Assembly (NCBI GenBank): GCA_036250195.1
Contig: JAVHZZ010000006.1
Coordinates: forward strand, 187,487,850-187,551,849
Reading direction: 5' to 3'
Length of the DNA stretch: 64,000 nucleotides
DNA from: Mixophyes australis
Taxonomy: Eukaryota > Chordata > Amphibia > Anura > Limnodynastidae
The translations under genes were made by a program, and so were the position numbers. This document shows, in pieces, positions 33,976 to 46,095 of the stretch (the stretch's first letter is position 1; every line of letters begins with the position of its first letter). Under the pieces are notes generated by a model. It did not search any database. It saw nothing but the letters and a program-made list of their open reading frames with translations, and was not told where the DNA came from.

Positions 33976-34469
33976 TTATTTTATTTTTTTTAAATATATT
34001 TTAATGTCATTTTTTAATTATTGCAAAGACAACCAGTACAAATATCTATAAAATCTAAGGGGAAAGGGAAAGAAGGGAGGGGGGAACACAAAAAACGGGG
34101 GCAGTAAGATAAGGTGAAAAGGATAACTAGGAGTAGTGGCATAGAACATAAATATGAGTATAGTCAAAGCCACATTCAGTGGAGAGGAAAGGGAGGGAGA
34201 TAATAATAGAAGGTTAGCAAGGAGAAAGAAAGGGGAATGTAGAGGGCAGTTCCATTGATATAAACATAGCTAAGAGTCCACCAGAGTTATGAGAAGATAA
34301 CAAATTAAGAAAACCATATGGGAGAAATGTTTAAATGGTGGCCTCATAATGAGAGAGCCAGGGTTGCCAAATAACACAAAATTTATTAGGTCAATAGCAA
34401 AGTATACTAGTAATATGCTCGCATTGATAAGTCTGCCAAACTCTGTTAATACCACGGGTAAAGCAGGGG
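33976..34469 (-). mobile_element. L1 fragment 3: ORF2 end and 3' UTR, displaced and inverted
   Basis: On the minus strand the piece starts at the CCCCTGCT duplication with LPVVLTEFGRLINASIL, which directly continues the frame ending ADPPA at 27485. It runs through a 3' UTR with a polypurine/pyrimidine block (34060-34085) like that of the L1 at 11911-13700 and ends in an A-rich tail (complement of 33975-33995). This is the missing 3' end of the split L1. Confidence 0.75.
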
Positions 34470-36914
34470 CAGAGCCGGATTTAGACCTCATAGGGCCTTA
34501 GGCAGGATACTGTTTTTGGGCCCCTTCCCTGAAACAATCCATAGCACTATATTTTTGCAGCCTACCATATACCCCTATAGTTACGTAGAAGTGAAAGCAT
34601 GTGCCGCCGCATGCCTACCATATACCCCTATAGTTACGTAGAAGTGAAAGCATGTGCCGCCGCATGCCTACCATATACCCCTATAGTTAAATAGATATGA
34701 AAGCATGTGCCGCCACGCGCCAAAGGAGGTGAGGGCGTGGCTTGCATCTTTGGGGGCGTACCTAACATGTGAAAAGAGCAAGGCCACCCTGCTGCAGAAA
34801 AAGGCACCCCTAAATAATTACCAAGCAGTCCCTTTTTTTTAAGTAGTTGGGTCAAAACAACTTAATAAATATTGAAGTCAGGGCAGAAATACTTACTTAA
34901 GTTGTTTGCAAAAATATTGACATAAATCCAAGTATGTGCTCTTGTCACTTTTGTCCCTCTATCATCACACTGTGCCCCTTCATTGTCACTTTTGCCCCTT
35001 CACAATATCACATGTGCCATTTCACCATCCCCTCTGTGCCCATCACCATCACCACCTCAGTGCCAATCACCATCACCACCTCTGTGCCCATCACCACCTC
35101 TGTGCCCTTCACCATCACCACTTCTGTGCCAATCACCATCACCACCTCTGTGCCTCTTCACCATCACCACCTATGTGCCTCTTCACCATCACCACCTCTG
35201 TGCCAATCACCATCACCACCTCTGTGCCTCTTCACCATCACCACCTCTGTGCCCATCACCACCTCTGTGCCCATCACCACCTCTGTGCCAATCACCATCT
35301 CTGTGCCTCTTCACCATCACCACCTCTGTGCCCATCACCACCTCTGTGCCTCTTCACCATCACCACCTCTGTGCCCTTCACCATCACCACTTCTGTGCCA
35401 ATCACCATCTCTGTGCCCTTCACCATCACCACCTCTGTGTCCATCACCACCTCTGTGCCCATCACCATCACCACTTCTGTGCCCCTTCACCATCACCACC
35501 TCCGTGCCCATCACCACCTCTGTGCCTCTTCACCATCACCACCTCTGTGCCCTTCACCATCACCACTTCTGTGCCAATCACCATCTCTGTGCCCTTCACC
35601 ATCACCACCTCTGTGCCCATCACCACCTCTGTGCCCATCACCATCACCACTTCTGTGCCCCTTCAACATCACCACCTCCGTGCCCATCACCACCTCTGTG
35701 CCTCTTCACCATCACCACCTCTGTGCCCTTCACCATCACCACTTATGTGCCAATCACCATCTCTGTGCCCTTCACCATCACCACCTATGTGCCCATCACC
35801 ACCTCTGTGCCCATCACCATCACCACCTCTGTGCCAATCACCATCACCACCTCTGTGCCCATCACCACCTCTGTGCCCTTCACCATCATCACCTCTGTGC
35901 CCTTCACCATCACCACTTCTGTGTCAATCACCATCACCACTTCTGTGCCAATCACCATCACCACCTCTGTGCCTCTTCACCATCACCACCTCTGTGCCCT
36001 TCACCATCACCACTTATGTGCCAATCACCATCACCACCTCTGTGCCTCTTCACCATCACCACCTCTGTGCCCATCAACACCTCTGTGCCTCTTCACCATC
36101 ACCACCTCTGTGCCCTTCACCATCACCACTTCTGTGCCAATCACCATCTCTGTGCCCTTCACCATCACCACTTCTGTGCTCATCACCACCTCTGTGCCCA
36201 TCACCATCACCACTTCTGTGCCAATCACCATCACCACTTCTGTGCCAATCACCATCTCTGTGCCCTTCACCATCACCACCTCTGTGCCCATCACCACCTC
36301 TGTGCCCATCACCATCACCACTTCTGTGCCCCTTCACCATCACCACCTCCGTGCCCATCACCACCTCTGTGCCTCTTCACCATCACCACCTCTGTGCCCT
36401 TCACCATCACCACTTCTGTGCCAATCACCATCACCACTTCTGTGCCAATCACCATCTCTGTGCTATTCACCATCACCACCTCTGTGCCCATCACCACCTC
36501 TGTGCCCATCACCATCACCACCTCTGTGCCCATCACCATCACCACCTCTGTGCCCCTTCACCATCACCACTTCTGTCCCTCCGTTGTTTTACTTACCTTT
36601 CTATTGCCTTCCTTCTCCGGCGCGCTGCTCCTCCTCGGTCAGTCCAGATTTAAAAAAAAAAAAAAAGTCACGTGATCGCTCGTCGGGTCCCGGCAGCCTC
36701 TCCTCCTCTCTCTATCACTGAGACACTGAGAGGAGAATAGGCTGCCGGGACCCGATTCGCGGCACCCGGCCCCCCCTCCCCCGATTTGCGGCACCCGACT
36801 CGCGGTCGCTGCAAGTCGGGTGCTCCTGTCCCCCCCAGCTGTGCCCCCCGAGAGCCGCTAGGCCCTAGGCAGGTGCCTAGGTTGCCTAGTGGTAAATCCG
36901 GCCCTGTTTAGCAT
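34470..36914 (-). mobile_element. hAT-C copy 2, inverted relative to copy 1
   Basis: The element proper is 34470-36906 and is copy 1 in reverse: cagagccggattta at the left, complement of cagggccggattta at the right. The left flank AGCAGGGG (34462-34469) is the complement of the left flank of copy 1, and the right flank TTTAGCAT (36907-36914) is the complement of its right flank. Each copy thus has one half of two target duplications. The internal array is 1.5 kb. Confidence 0.92.
35018..36578. repeat. Tandem array of hAT-C copy 2
   Basis: Complement of the copy 1 array: units of catcaccacctctgtgccc with optional atcacc, 18-25 bp. It is shorter, with fewer higher-order blocks. Plus-strand frames stay open in all three phases for about 1.7 kb; they are not genes. 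Confidence 0.95.
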
Positions 36915-37128
36915 GCATACACAGCCGTCATCACTAGTAATTGGCACTTACACCAGACCCGTAGCTGGTACAAGTGATATGAAAGAAAAACATGTACCTT
37001 AAAGATGCCTAAAGCTTGAATCAGATGCTGCTGTGTGCACTGGAGTTTGGCATGCCCTTACTGTACATTCAGTACATGCCATGCGTAAGCTAATTCTCCT
37101 CCCTGTTCTTTACATGAAAATCATAGAC

Positions 37129-37275
37129 CAGTGTTGGCTAACCTGTGACACTCCAGGTGTTGTGAAACTACAAGTCCCAGCATGCTTTGCCAATATATAG
37201 CAGCTTATTGCTGGAAGGGTATGCTGGGACTTGTAGTTCCACAACACCTGGAGTGTCACAGGTTAGCCAACACTG
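37129..37275. mobile_element. Near-palindromic hAT-type MITE (cagtgttggctaacctgtga ends)
   Basis: A 147-bp element whose two halves are inverted repeats, sharing ctccaggtgttgtg and acttgtagtt with central tgctgggacttgtag. The 8-bp flanks TCATAGAC and TCATATGC match 6 of 8, as for an old hAT-type insertion. Confidence 0.85.
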
Positions 37276-38570
37276 TCATATGCTGTAGTAAGGGTCCTTT
37301 GTGTATGAAGATTAATTGGACGTTGCTGCATTTACCGGCATATGCTCTTGTTCTGGGCATGCACAGTGCAATATTTTGCAAACTATGATACATATTGGCA
37401 TTTACGTTGATTATTCAGGACCATGGATTTTAACACAGACTTATAGTCTAAAGATGGTCTGTTCTGTACAACTTCCTTTATCTGAAATATGGAAGTCCTT
37501 CTGTGTTTGTACAATTCCAATAGTATTAAAGCTTATATAAAATACATAGTCAGACACCTTCAATAAGCCGCCTAATGGTTGATACTCTTTAGCTTTTACA
37601 TTATTTATCTTACCAAGAGTTGTCTTACCTCCATAAAATAAAGACAAAAGACACTTGTTTAGTGAATGAAAGGTCACAAATTTTATTGAAAGTGGTGGCA
37701 AATAAAAGCAAGACCAATCAGCCTAAAGCCATATCCATAAACCGTAAAATTGCTGAACTCTCCCCTGTTTTGGCACACTAGCTGAGGCCCACCTGACCAG
37801 TCGGTGCCCCATAACTCCCCTAGGGGTAGTATAGCTAATTGAACTTCCCTGTTAAGGGAGATTGCCCAATATGCCCCTCGAATGTGTCATTATGGCTGCT
37901 GATTGGACAGCTTTCCACTGACTGGACCTTTGTGAAAGTTAAAGCAGAGCAAACAAACAAAGGAAGCAGTCTAAAGACAGACAAAGGGCCTGGGTGGGCC
38001 AGAAGGCAAGAGAAAGCCAACTGACACCTGCAGCCCTTATAAGCCTTCCCCAGCGTAGCCCCTCCCTAAATCTTTATATCCATTGGCTAATAATTGATAA
38101 CCTATAATGCAAAGTTAACTCTTACTAAGCTCAATTCCTTTTCTTCAATATTTAACAGCCTTGGTGTTTATGTTACTTCAGACCAATTCTTGCCCTCTAT
38201 TGTTCTCTGCAATGCACATGACACATTGCTTCTCAATTTAAAAAAAATAAAAAAAATTCTGCATATACAAAGAATCAGCATATTTCTAAAACAAATAGAA
38301 CATTTTCTTCAACAACTTCGTTTTAAATAGAGATTTCACAGGCTGTGTGGCCACAAATCTGAGATGCAGCCTTATAGGTGTATATACCTATATACCACTT
38401 GTCCACTTACAAATGTGGCCAGCCATTTGATATAATTTCTGTACACTCCACTTATTCACTTTCTCACTGAAAAGCTATGGGTTAGTATTTATGTACACAA
38501 TACATTTGAAACATTGAAAGTAGGAAATATTACAATTCTTATAATATTGCTGTATTAATCATTAAACATA
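37276..38570. other. No gene seen; possible end of a tyrosine-recombinase retroelement
   Basis: Sequence at about 37655-37700 (aggtcacaaattttattga then gtggcaaataaaag) resembles the stretch at 46120-46160 next to the Ngaro-like element, so 37.65-38.08 kb may be a stray terminal piece. Otherwise no feature. Confidence 0.35.
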
Positions 38571-38576
38571 TGCTAT

Positions 38577-39300
38577 CACTAGAGATGCTCAGGCTCGGTT
38601 TTCTGAAACCGAGCCCACCCGAACTTAGGGGATCCGAGTAGGCTCGCTAGTCGACTCATTACTTTTGCGCGTCCTCGGATCTGAATCGAGGCAAAATATC
38701 ATTGTTGCGTTGTCAGATCTCGCAGGTTTTGGATTCCATACAGGGGCGCACGTAGGATTTTAAAGGGGGGGTTTCCCCCCCAGAAAAGAAAAATAGAGCG
38801 CAGCAGCTACATTTCGGCGACACTGTATTGTACAGCAGCCGCGGCTCTCTCATAGAAGCGTCCGCGGTGGTGCTGCAACCCCCCCTGCGTGCGCCTCTGC
38901 CATAAGTACCTCCCTCCCCAGGAAATCCAGCACTATTGCTCACACAGAAACAGGGGGTAGCAGTGTTCTTGTCACTCTCCAGTCTTCAGTGCCATTGCTC
39001 ACACAGAAACAGGAGGGGTAGCAGTGTTCTTGTCACTCTCCAGTCTTCAGTGCCATTGCTCACACAGAAACAGGAGGGGTAGCAGTGTTCTTGTCACTTG
39101 ACAAAAATTTACTGGAAATGATTGGAAATTAATGTTATTGATGTTAATAATAATGTAAAAAAAAAGCCAAATTATATGATTTTAGCAAAAAAAAAAATCG
39201 GGATCCAAAACCAATATCGAAACACGCCAAGGGCAGTTTTTCCAAAACCAAAGCCAAAACACTGAGTTAATCCACATCCAAAAGCAAAATCACATTCTAA
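38577..39300. repeat. Composite repeat: gctcggtttt element, nested hAT-like MITE and 60-bp tandem repeat
   Basis: 38590-38720 has a gctcggttttctgaaaccgag palindrome. 38741-38899 is a short element with caggggcgcacgtagg and complement cagaggcgcacgcagg ends; no clean target duplication. 38934-39098 is a tandem repeat of about 60 bp (units at 38934, 38993 and 39054 beginning attgctcacacagaaacag). The tail (about 39200-39290) has ccaaaacca-type repeats. Confidence 0.6.
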
Positions 39301-40112
39301 CGCCACATATGTTTAATGATTTAAGCTTCTGCTATAAAGGAGCAATGTATAATAAGAGGCAAAAATATACTTTAAATAAAATAAATAAAACCCCAATTGT
39401 TTAGCTATCCTAAAGTGTAAAAACATGAAAGTGCGAAATTGTATAGGATTCATTATAATAATGACCTTAAAATAAAAGCTATCGATTGAAATATATGAGT
39501 ATTAAATATCCATATTCATGATAGTGAAATGATACCCATATGCATGGAAGACAATATTACATAGGCAATTATTAAAAAGATAAACATAAACTTCAAATTT
39601 TTAAACATCCTTCTTAAGTTTGGTGTAATTATTGAAAACTTTAATTATTTTAAGGTTAAATTGGACACACCCAGTTTTCCCCGTAGCTCTTAAAACTGAC
39701 AATCATGGCTTTGAAATTGGAGTTATTTTTTTCTGAATATAATTTTATTAAAAAAATCTTAAAACACTGCGTTTGTCCCGGTGTGCGCACATGTGCAAAC
39801 ATGGGTAAGCAGGAGAGCAGTCATTGTTTTGGAATGTAGGATACACTGTGAATGAAATAGGGCAATTAATACAATACATTATTTTCTGATTACACAGAAG
39901 TCTTCTGACAACCAAGAAAAAGTAAGACAATAAAATACCAACAGTTTTGTTATGTTCTTGTCATGCTTTAATAGTTTCATTTGCAGATTAAAATTAAAAA
40001 ACCTCAGACAATTCAGAAAGATCTTGTTGCATAGAGTTTAATTGATTGGGTGACCCGTGGAGACAATCAAAAGATCAAAGCAGGTATGTGATACAGAGAC
40101 AAGTAATATATT
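39300..40112. other. No gene seen
   Basis: AT-rich sequence downstream of lysozyme-like gene 2. No coding or repeat structure was recognised. Confidence 0.5.
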
Positions 40113-40118
40113 TTTATT
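40113..40118 (-). terminator. Poly(A) signal AATAAA of lysozyme-like gene 2
   Basis: AATAAA lies 41 bases past the stop codon on the minus strand, giving a short 3' UTR. Confidence 0.65.
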
Positions 40119-40158
40119 TAGTAAAATCACTTTGTCAGTTTTCATTTAGTGGCTTCAG

Positions 40159-43100
40159 CTAACATCCACGTAAATATGGTGTAAGATCTTGATCCTTACA
40201 ATTGAGTTGCCAAACTCCCCTTTGGGAAAAAGAAGGAAAAAAATGAGATTAGATTTGACAATAATCCAGATAGTTTAGTCCAGACTATATTTTACTATGT
40301 TTTCCCTAATATGTTTCTTTACTGTTGTTGAGTGGGAGTACATTACCAAGATTTGCATTGAAGCGATGTAGAAATAGTCCTGATACAGACCCCTGTAATT
40401 CCTCTATGGTTCTAATGGACATTTTAACAAATACTTTCATTTGTTATATGTGATGAAACGAGAGGTTCCTTATCACCCAGACAAACTGTACCTCGTTCCT
40501 CACACTAATAGGGGATGAGTTATGCCTGGTCCCTTTATCTCAGACTTTATTATGGTAGAAATATATGTTGCAGTTAATGCTTCTGTCAAAAGGGGCAAAT
40601 GTGTTTGATGTATTCACATTCCAAAATGTGCCTGCATTATGTACCATGATGTCTAAATTGAATTACTCTGCAAAGTACATTGATATTGTGTAGTTTATCG
40701 CAATGTGCAGGAATATGCTGTGTGTGCCCCTGTATATACCCAATGTTATAATATTTAGTGGAATGGCCGCTGCAGTCACATACAGTTAAATAGCACTGCT
40801 GCCTCACAGAAAGAAGAAAATGCTCCAGGTGAAGCGCTCCGCACATAGTGCATGGCACTCATGGGTGGAGCATATCAGGCATGAAGTACACACCCCCTAC
40901 CTCCAAGCTGTTTGTGCATGCTAACAGGCAGCTGTATAACCTCCGGCCTGCAGGGTGCGCTGTGGGAGAGAAAGCACACAAGGGGGAAATGACATATGAT
41001 CAGCTCCCCTCTAATGACAGATCAGCATCAGGTAAGTGGGGATGGAGGGAGGATATCAAATACTTGGTGGGAAGTTGATGTTGGAGGCATTAGGCATAAT
41101 GATTGGAAGTTAATTATGAGAGTGAGGGGGTTAATGATCTTAATGGGGGACTTTTGATGAGGCTGAGGGAGGTAATGATTAAGGAGGTTATTGAATATAA
41201 AAGGAATTTTTTAATGATGTTATGGTTAATTAATTATGGGGATGAGGGAGTTAATAATTAGAAAGGGGTTAATGATGTTGAAGGGGCTGTTATGATAAGG
41301 CTAAATGATTTAATGACTATAAATGGGAATGTCATTACATATGAAGTGGATGATGTAGGAATAGATTGCAATGTTGGGGGTTAATTAATGATGGGGAGGT
41401 TAATAATGAGAGCTCAAACCAAATACATGTTTCGCTGCTTAATGCTCTCAATTGTGTCTTTTTGTGTCATGATCTGCACTGGGCTTGCAGGGCCTGCAGT
41501 CCAAAACTGTTTTTATTACAGGCAGGGCTGTGGAGCTTGTTGATGCTGCGCAACCAATATTAATATACAGTACATTTCGGAACCAAGTTCAGCAGACAAC
41601 TGCACCCAAGCACATTGATTGTTCTGGCAAACTCCAGAATGACCACATTGCCTGTACAAGCTTGCTGTAAACATTGTTTTAAGTTGGTAAGAACAATATG
41701 TAAGAATAATACATGAGGTGGAGGGTTTATATTCACATAACAAGCACTCTACTAGGGGAAATATTGTTTTCAATACTTTGTAAAATATATGCATTACAAA
41801 ACATACCAAGCGCTCGGTCCTTGTTGGCTCAAGATTTTCGAAGCACATTGTATGTCATCTATTAGGTTTAAGTTCTCTAAGTCTAAGGAAAAGAGAAAAA
41901 ATATTATAAACACTCCTCTATGTGTTCCTGTATTTGTATACTCTTATTTCTAGAATTGACTCTTTAGATTATTGAGGCATTATTTGTAATGGGATATAAT
42001 ACTTTGGATGCTTTTATTTAAATAGCAAACTTTTTTTTTTTTTTTAAAAAACCAACAAGTTTATATTGACTATTCAAGGGGGTGTTCACACGTGTCTGTA
42101 ATCGACTAAAGGCATATTATACAAAAGATCCTAATAAGAAAAAAACTGCAGTACCAGTTCTTAACACCAGGTTTCACATATTCCGTACCATACTTATATT
42201 GAATATTATATGTATGCTATGTATATATGTAAAATGTGACATGGCATTTCACAAAAACTGAGGGAAGGATGGCACCAATGAAAATAATCTTGTGTTTATA
42301 ATAGTCCTCTCTCTACTATATATTTGTTTCTAGAATATCCCCTCTAAAATCCTGCACTTCCCCTGTTTTTTTTTATAATTCTATTCATGACCTTTAAACA
42401 GTTAGTCTCCCTTCACAAGTGTGACTTTGACAATGTGGGTTTCATCCACCCAATTGGGCTAGAAAGCAGCACTTTGTGACACATTAAGTCCACCAATGGA
42501 CAGTTGTACTGTTTCCCATACAACCCAACTTATATTGGTTGTTATGTTTCTTGTGCCATTTAGAAAAAGAAAGCATACATCAGATTGGTTGGTATGGGTT
42601 ACAGCACATTTGTGTACATTGCACTATATTACTAAAGGGGTTGTCCAATTTTGGATTATCCCCTTTAAAATCATCTTCCACCCCGGTAGCAAAGAATGGA
42701 AGTCAATCACTCGTCAGATTGACTCATTTTCCCTGCAGTAACACTACAGCTGACAGCAGGATTTAATAATACATCCAGTCCTCTTTAAAAAAGCTAAATG
42801 AACCTCTATTAAAGGGTGCCAAATAGCTTGAGCCCTCCAATGCTGTAAACTATATCGTGATCTAGCTTCCTGGCTTCAGCTAACAGGGTTCCTAGGGACC
42901 CTACTATTTGCTTCCCGGGTGTGGTAGGAATTAACGGCTCTGAAAATGCCAACAGTGTTAAGAGCTACAAATTAATCCCGAAACAAATAATAGCGATAGT
43001 ATGACAATATGGACTTACCATATAGCAGGCACTTATTGTGTCCGGCAGCTCTAATGCTGTACAGATGTAAAATGCAGCTGTCAGAAATATCTACATAAAG

Positions 43101-44535
43101 AAATCACATCATTTTTAATAAACACAGTGCAAATGGCGCTTTTAAAGCGGCAATGGGCGGCCCCACCGTCTGTATAATGTAATCCTGGCAGTGGGTTCGC
43201 TCATTACTACTTTAAAAGCGCCATTTGCACTGTGTCTGTTAGAAATGACGTAATTTCTTTACGTAGATATTTCTGACATTCGCATTTCACATCTGCACAT
43301 CATTAGAGCTGCTGGACAGAATTAGTGCCTGCTATATGGGAAGTCCATATTGTCATTCTGTCTCCATTATTGTTTACAGGGTTAATTTGTAGTTGTAAAC
43401 TCTGTCGGCTTTGTCACTGCTGATGACACCATGGCCACTGTGCTTCCCAAGGATATTATATTAAGAAGAGTTGTCCAAGAGTTGATTGGACTGACTCTTT
43501 AAACTATTTAAAAAGTTTATTAGTGTGAATACACATTAATTAATTTGTTCTATCTGTGTGTACAATGCTGAAGAATATGTTATACATAAAGGATAATAAA
43601 AATAATGATAACAACAACAATAATAATAATAAATTTCATTATGTGCTACTCCAGATTTTACTAAGCTAAAGTGGCATTGGTATAACGCATACTTTAGTTA
43701 GGGGTGTGGCTGGCAGATCAGCCTGAATGGCATTGAGAATGTTGGGATGTATACTTACATGAACATGGTATATTGCAAAGGTTCTGGCTTTTATATCTAT
43801 TGCCTTGACACCACTGCAGGTCGTTGATTTGAAAGATTCCGTGATACTGATGACTTTTTCTATGATAGAGTTTAAACCCACTGGCATGATGAGCTATGCA
43901 CATCACTGCAGAGAAATAAGAAACAAATGCAATGATTTTTAGACTAAGGGGTTTATTTACTATTAATGCTCTTTACACTGCAAAAGGTAACATCATTGCA
44001 GCATAACGTTGTGATACATAATGTTGTATTGCAGCTATTTACTATACTAGGGCTGCACTGGAAGCCCCGGCAAAGACCAGCCTAATGTCTGAAATATTTT
44101 TACTATTTACCAGAAACCTAACGCTGACGGCGAATGCTACAAGTGCAATGTGTTTGCGTGGCTAAATTCTGCGTATGCACATGCGAACCAGCCCCATCGA
44201 GGGAACATGCAAAGCCTTTCCAGCTTTTTGACTCATCTCATCTTTGTAAGTAGACCCCTAAATGAGTTATCAATGATAAATGTGAGAAAACAGGAGATGT
44301 TACATAATGCTGGGACATTACAGAAATAACAAAATGCAAAGAGATGCAGAAAAAAATAAGTGAATAAAAAAATGTTGAAAGACAATGAAATAAAAATGTA
44401 TATAATATACTTACACAATGACACCTTCTCATCTTCGATGGCAGCATTTTTGAGTGCTCTGTAGAGAAAGCATTTATCTATTGCCCAGCTGCTAACAACC
44501 AGAGTTGTTAGTACAAGAACAATAATGATCTTCAT
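40159..44535 (-). CDS. C-type lysozyme family protein lacking both catalytic residues (gene 2)
   Basis: Exons on the minus strand are 44535-44415, 43905-43759, 41882-41807 and 40219-40159, joining to 134 codons plus stop, with GT-AG introns in phases 1, 1 and 2 as in gene 1. Residues 1-18 form a signal peptide (MKIIIVLVLTTLVVSSWA), so the mature protein is about 116 residues. All eight cysteines, HGIFQIND, NLCNIPCS (as in bird lysozymes) and the final RGC are kept. The Glu35 position is Ala (CIAHHASGF) and Asp52 is Tyr (HQYHGIF). The stretch between cysteines 1 and 2 is 20 residues instead of about 24, and exon 3 is 76 bp, one codon short. The frame is intact, so this is not an obvious pseudogene. 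It is in the same orientation as gene 1 about 30 kb away. I infer a secreted non-enzymatic paralogue; role unknown. Confidence 0.92.
41090..41420. repeat. Degenerate ttaatgatgttgaagggg repeats, intron 3 of gene 2
   Basis: Loose repeats of ggttaatgatg, attatgggg and gagggagttaat every 30-40 bp suggest an old minisatellite. Confidence 0.5.
42966..43392. repeat. Long inverted repeat in intron 2 of lysozyme-like gene 2
   Basis: Arms of roughly 190 bp (42966-43157 and 43212-43392) are near complements, sharing cacagtgcaaatggcgctttt, gaaatatctac and ccatatagcaggcac. A 54-bp spacer separates them. This fits a MITE or foldback element. Confidence 0.8.
43945..44261. mobile_element. MITE in intron 1 of lysozyme-like gene 2
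   Basis: Ends taaggggtttatttac and the complement of ttaggggtctacttac match 13 of 16. The body has no coding potential. Confidence 0.65.
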
Positions 44536-44572
44536 CTTGATGTATTTTGTGGATAACGTCTTGCACTGTTCC

Positions 44573-44580
44573 TATTTATA
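44573..44580 (-). promoter_or_regulatory. TATA box of lysozyme-like gene 2
   Basis: TATAAATA lies 37 bases before the start codon on the minus strand, in the same ctataaata context and at nearly the same spacing as in gene 1. Confidence 0.75.
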
Positions 44581-44599
44581 GTAGGAACATGTGTGAACA

Positions 44600-46095
44600 C
44601 AGTAGACTCCGCGTGTACCAGCTCCAAACACAACAATGGATGTAAACCCTTCAGGCAAATATGAACAGGGTATTGTTAGAATGTTTTGATTAAAACATTT
44701 TTGTTGTTTTTCCACAAATCGCCAAGGGAGCAGTATACAATTTAAGTTAAGATTGCACTATAGCCTATAGGTCATTTATGGAGTGAAGCATATGTGCAAT
44801 TTAAAAGTCCTTGGTTTTGCACTAGTACACCTGGATGGTCTGCCCAACACACATCAAGGTGTCTCCACAAACTAAAAATGTGCTTAAAACTGTGTAAGTC
44901 ATGCTGTGAGTTTGGACTTGAGGCAATAAGGCACAAGGACATTTGCGTTCCATCTTCTCTTTCTGCATACTGAACTGTCCTCATTTTGCTGTGTTAGTTT
45001 ATTGTAATTTGTGTCCATATGCTAACACACGCTATTATATTCTATGCATATTTTAGGCTATTGGTTATATGTTAGAAAGATTGTTCTTAAATGTAGCCAG
45101 ATGGAATAGTTACTCCAGGATAAGACAGAACAAGAGGTCTGAACTAAACAATGAGCGTAAACAAGCTCCATATCATCCACTTTATCATCTGGCCAACAAG
45201 GTCGTTGCTGGCACTGACTCCTAGCACCCTCTCCCCAAGGAACCAGGACCCCAGGCAGCAAGGGGGAGGACACCCCAGGATTAGTCCTATCATCTTACCA
45301 CCTATCACAAGCTAGCTACCACCCTAATATGCCCCCCATTATCTCCATCACTGTGGGAATAATAAGGGATGTATAACATGTGCCTTTGGGCTGTAAAGAG
45401 AGATCTTGTTTTTGTGGTGACTAGGAACTGTGGTTTCGCCATGTGAATACACTGTGCTTGTAAGCAATTATCCTGCCTTGTATCTGTATATCGACTTGCT
45501 TGTTCTGCCACCTGCTGAATAAACTACGGTTTGGTTGCAATTTATCCAGGTGATTTTCAAAGAACCAACCAGGATGCACAGTCCTCATGGGTGGGCAGAC
45601 AGTGAGAAAAATCATCTCCAGAGGCACTTTGTGCAATAGCGTCATATCAAAGCCCGCTAAAACATATACGCCTTAAATTAATCATAGAACTGATCACATC
45701 ATGACAATATTTATTACATATGGCAATTGTGTGTCTGCATGTGTGTGAAACATTTAATTACATTGTTCGAAATGCACCTGGAAATGCTTTTCTCCACTAA
45801 AGAGGCATGAAGGCACTACATAAGTCCCAATGATCTGTATATAGCTTCCTCCCCCTGCGCACAGCAAAAACTGCCTCTAAACATGTGCCGTCTCCACCAC
45901 TTTATCTCATTTCAATAATCTTGCTGCACAAAAACGATCTCTGCAATAGTGTGCCTTTCCATTCAATGCTTCATCTGCTCCAGTATGCATTCCATCTTGT
46001 TCCATAACTCTATAAAATGCATATGGTTAATGTCTTTCCTTTCATGCACCTTAATTAACCTTTGTATATATTATAAGTGTAACCTTATGTAAAAC
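44600..46095. other. No gene seen; possible solo LTR
   Basis: The stretch 45,060-45,660 has a ctgaataaactacgg motif like an LTR poly(A) region, but no second copy is in the window. No coding sequence was recognised. Confidence 0.4.

Noticed and set aside
34934..36721. Open frames of 556-595 codons on the plus strand
   Set aside because: The same tandem unit in the inverted hAT-C copy; all three frames open simultaneously.
38741..38899. Assigning the short caggggcgcacg element to hAT with certainty
   Set aside because: Ends are good inverted repeats but the flanks attccata and ccataagt do not form an 8-bp duplication.
40159..44535. Calling gene 2 a pseudogene
   Set aside because: Although both catalytic residues are gone, all splice sites, the frame, eight cysteines, signal peptide, TATA box and poly(A) signal are intact.
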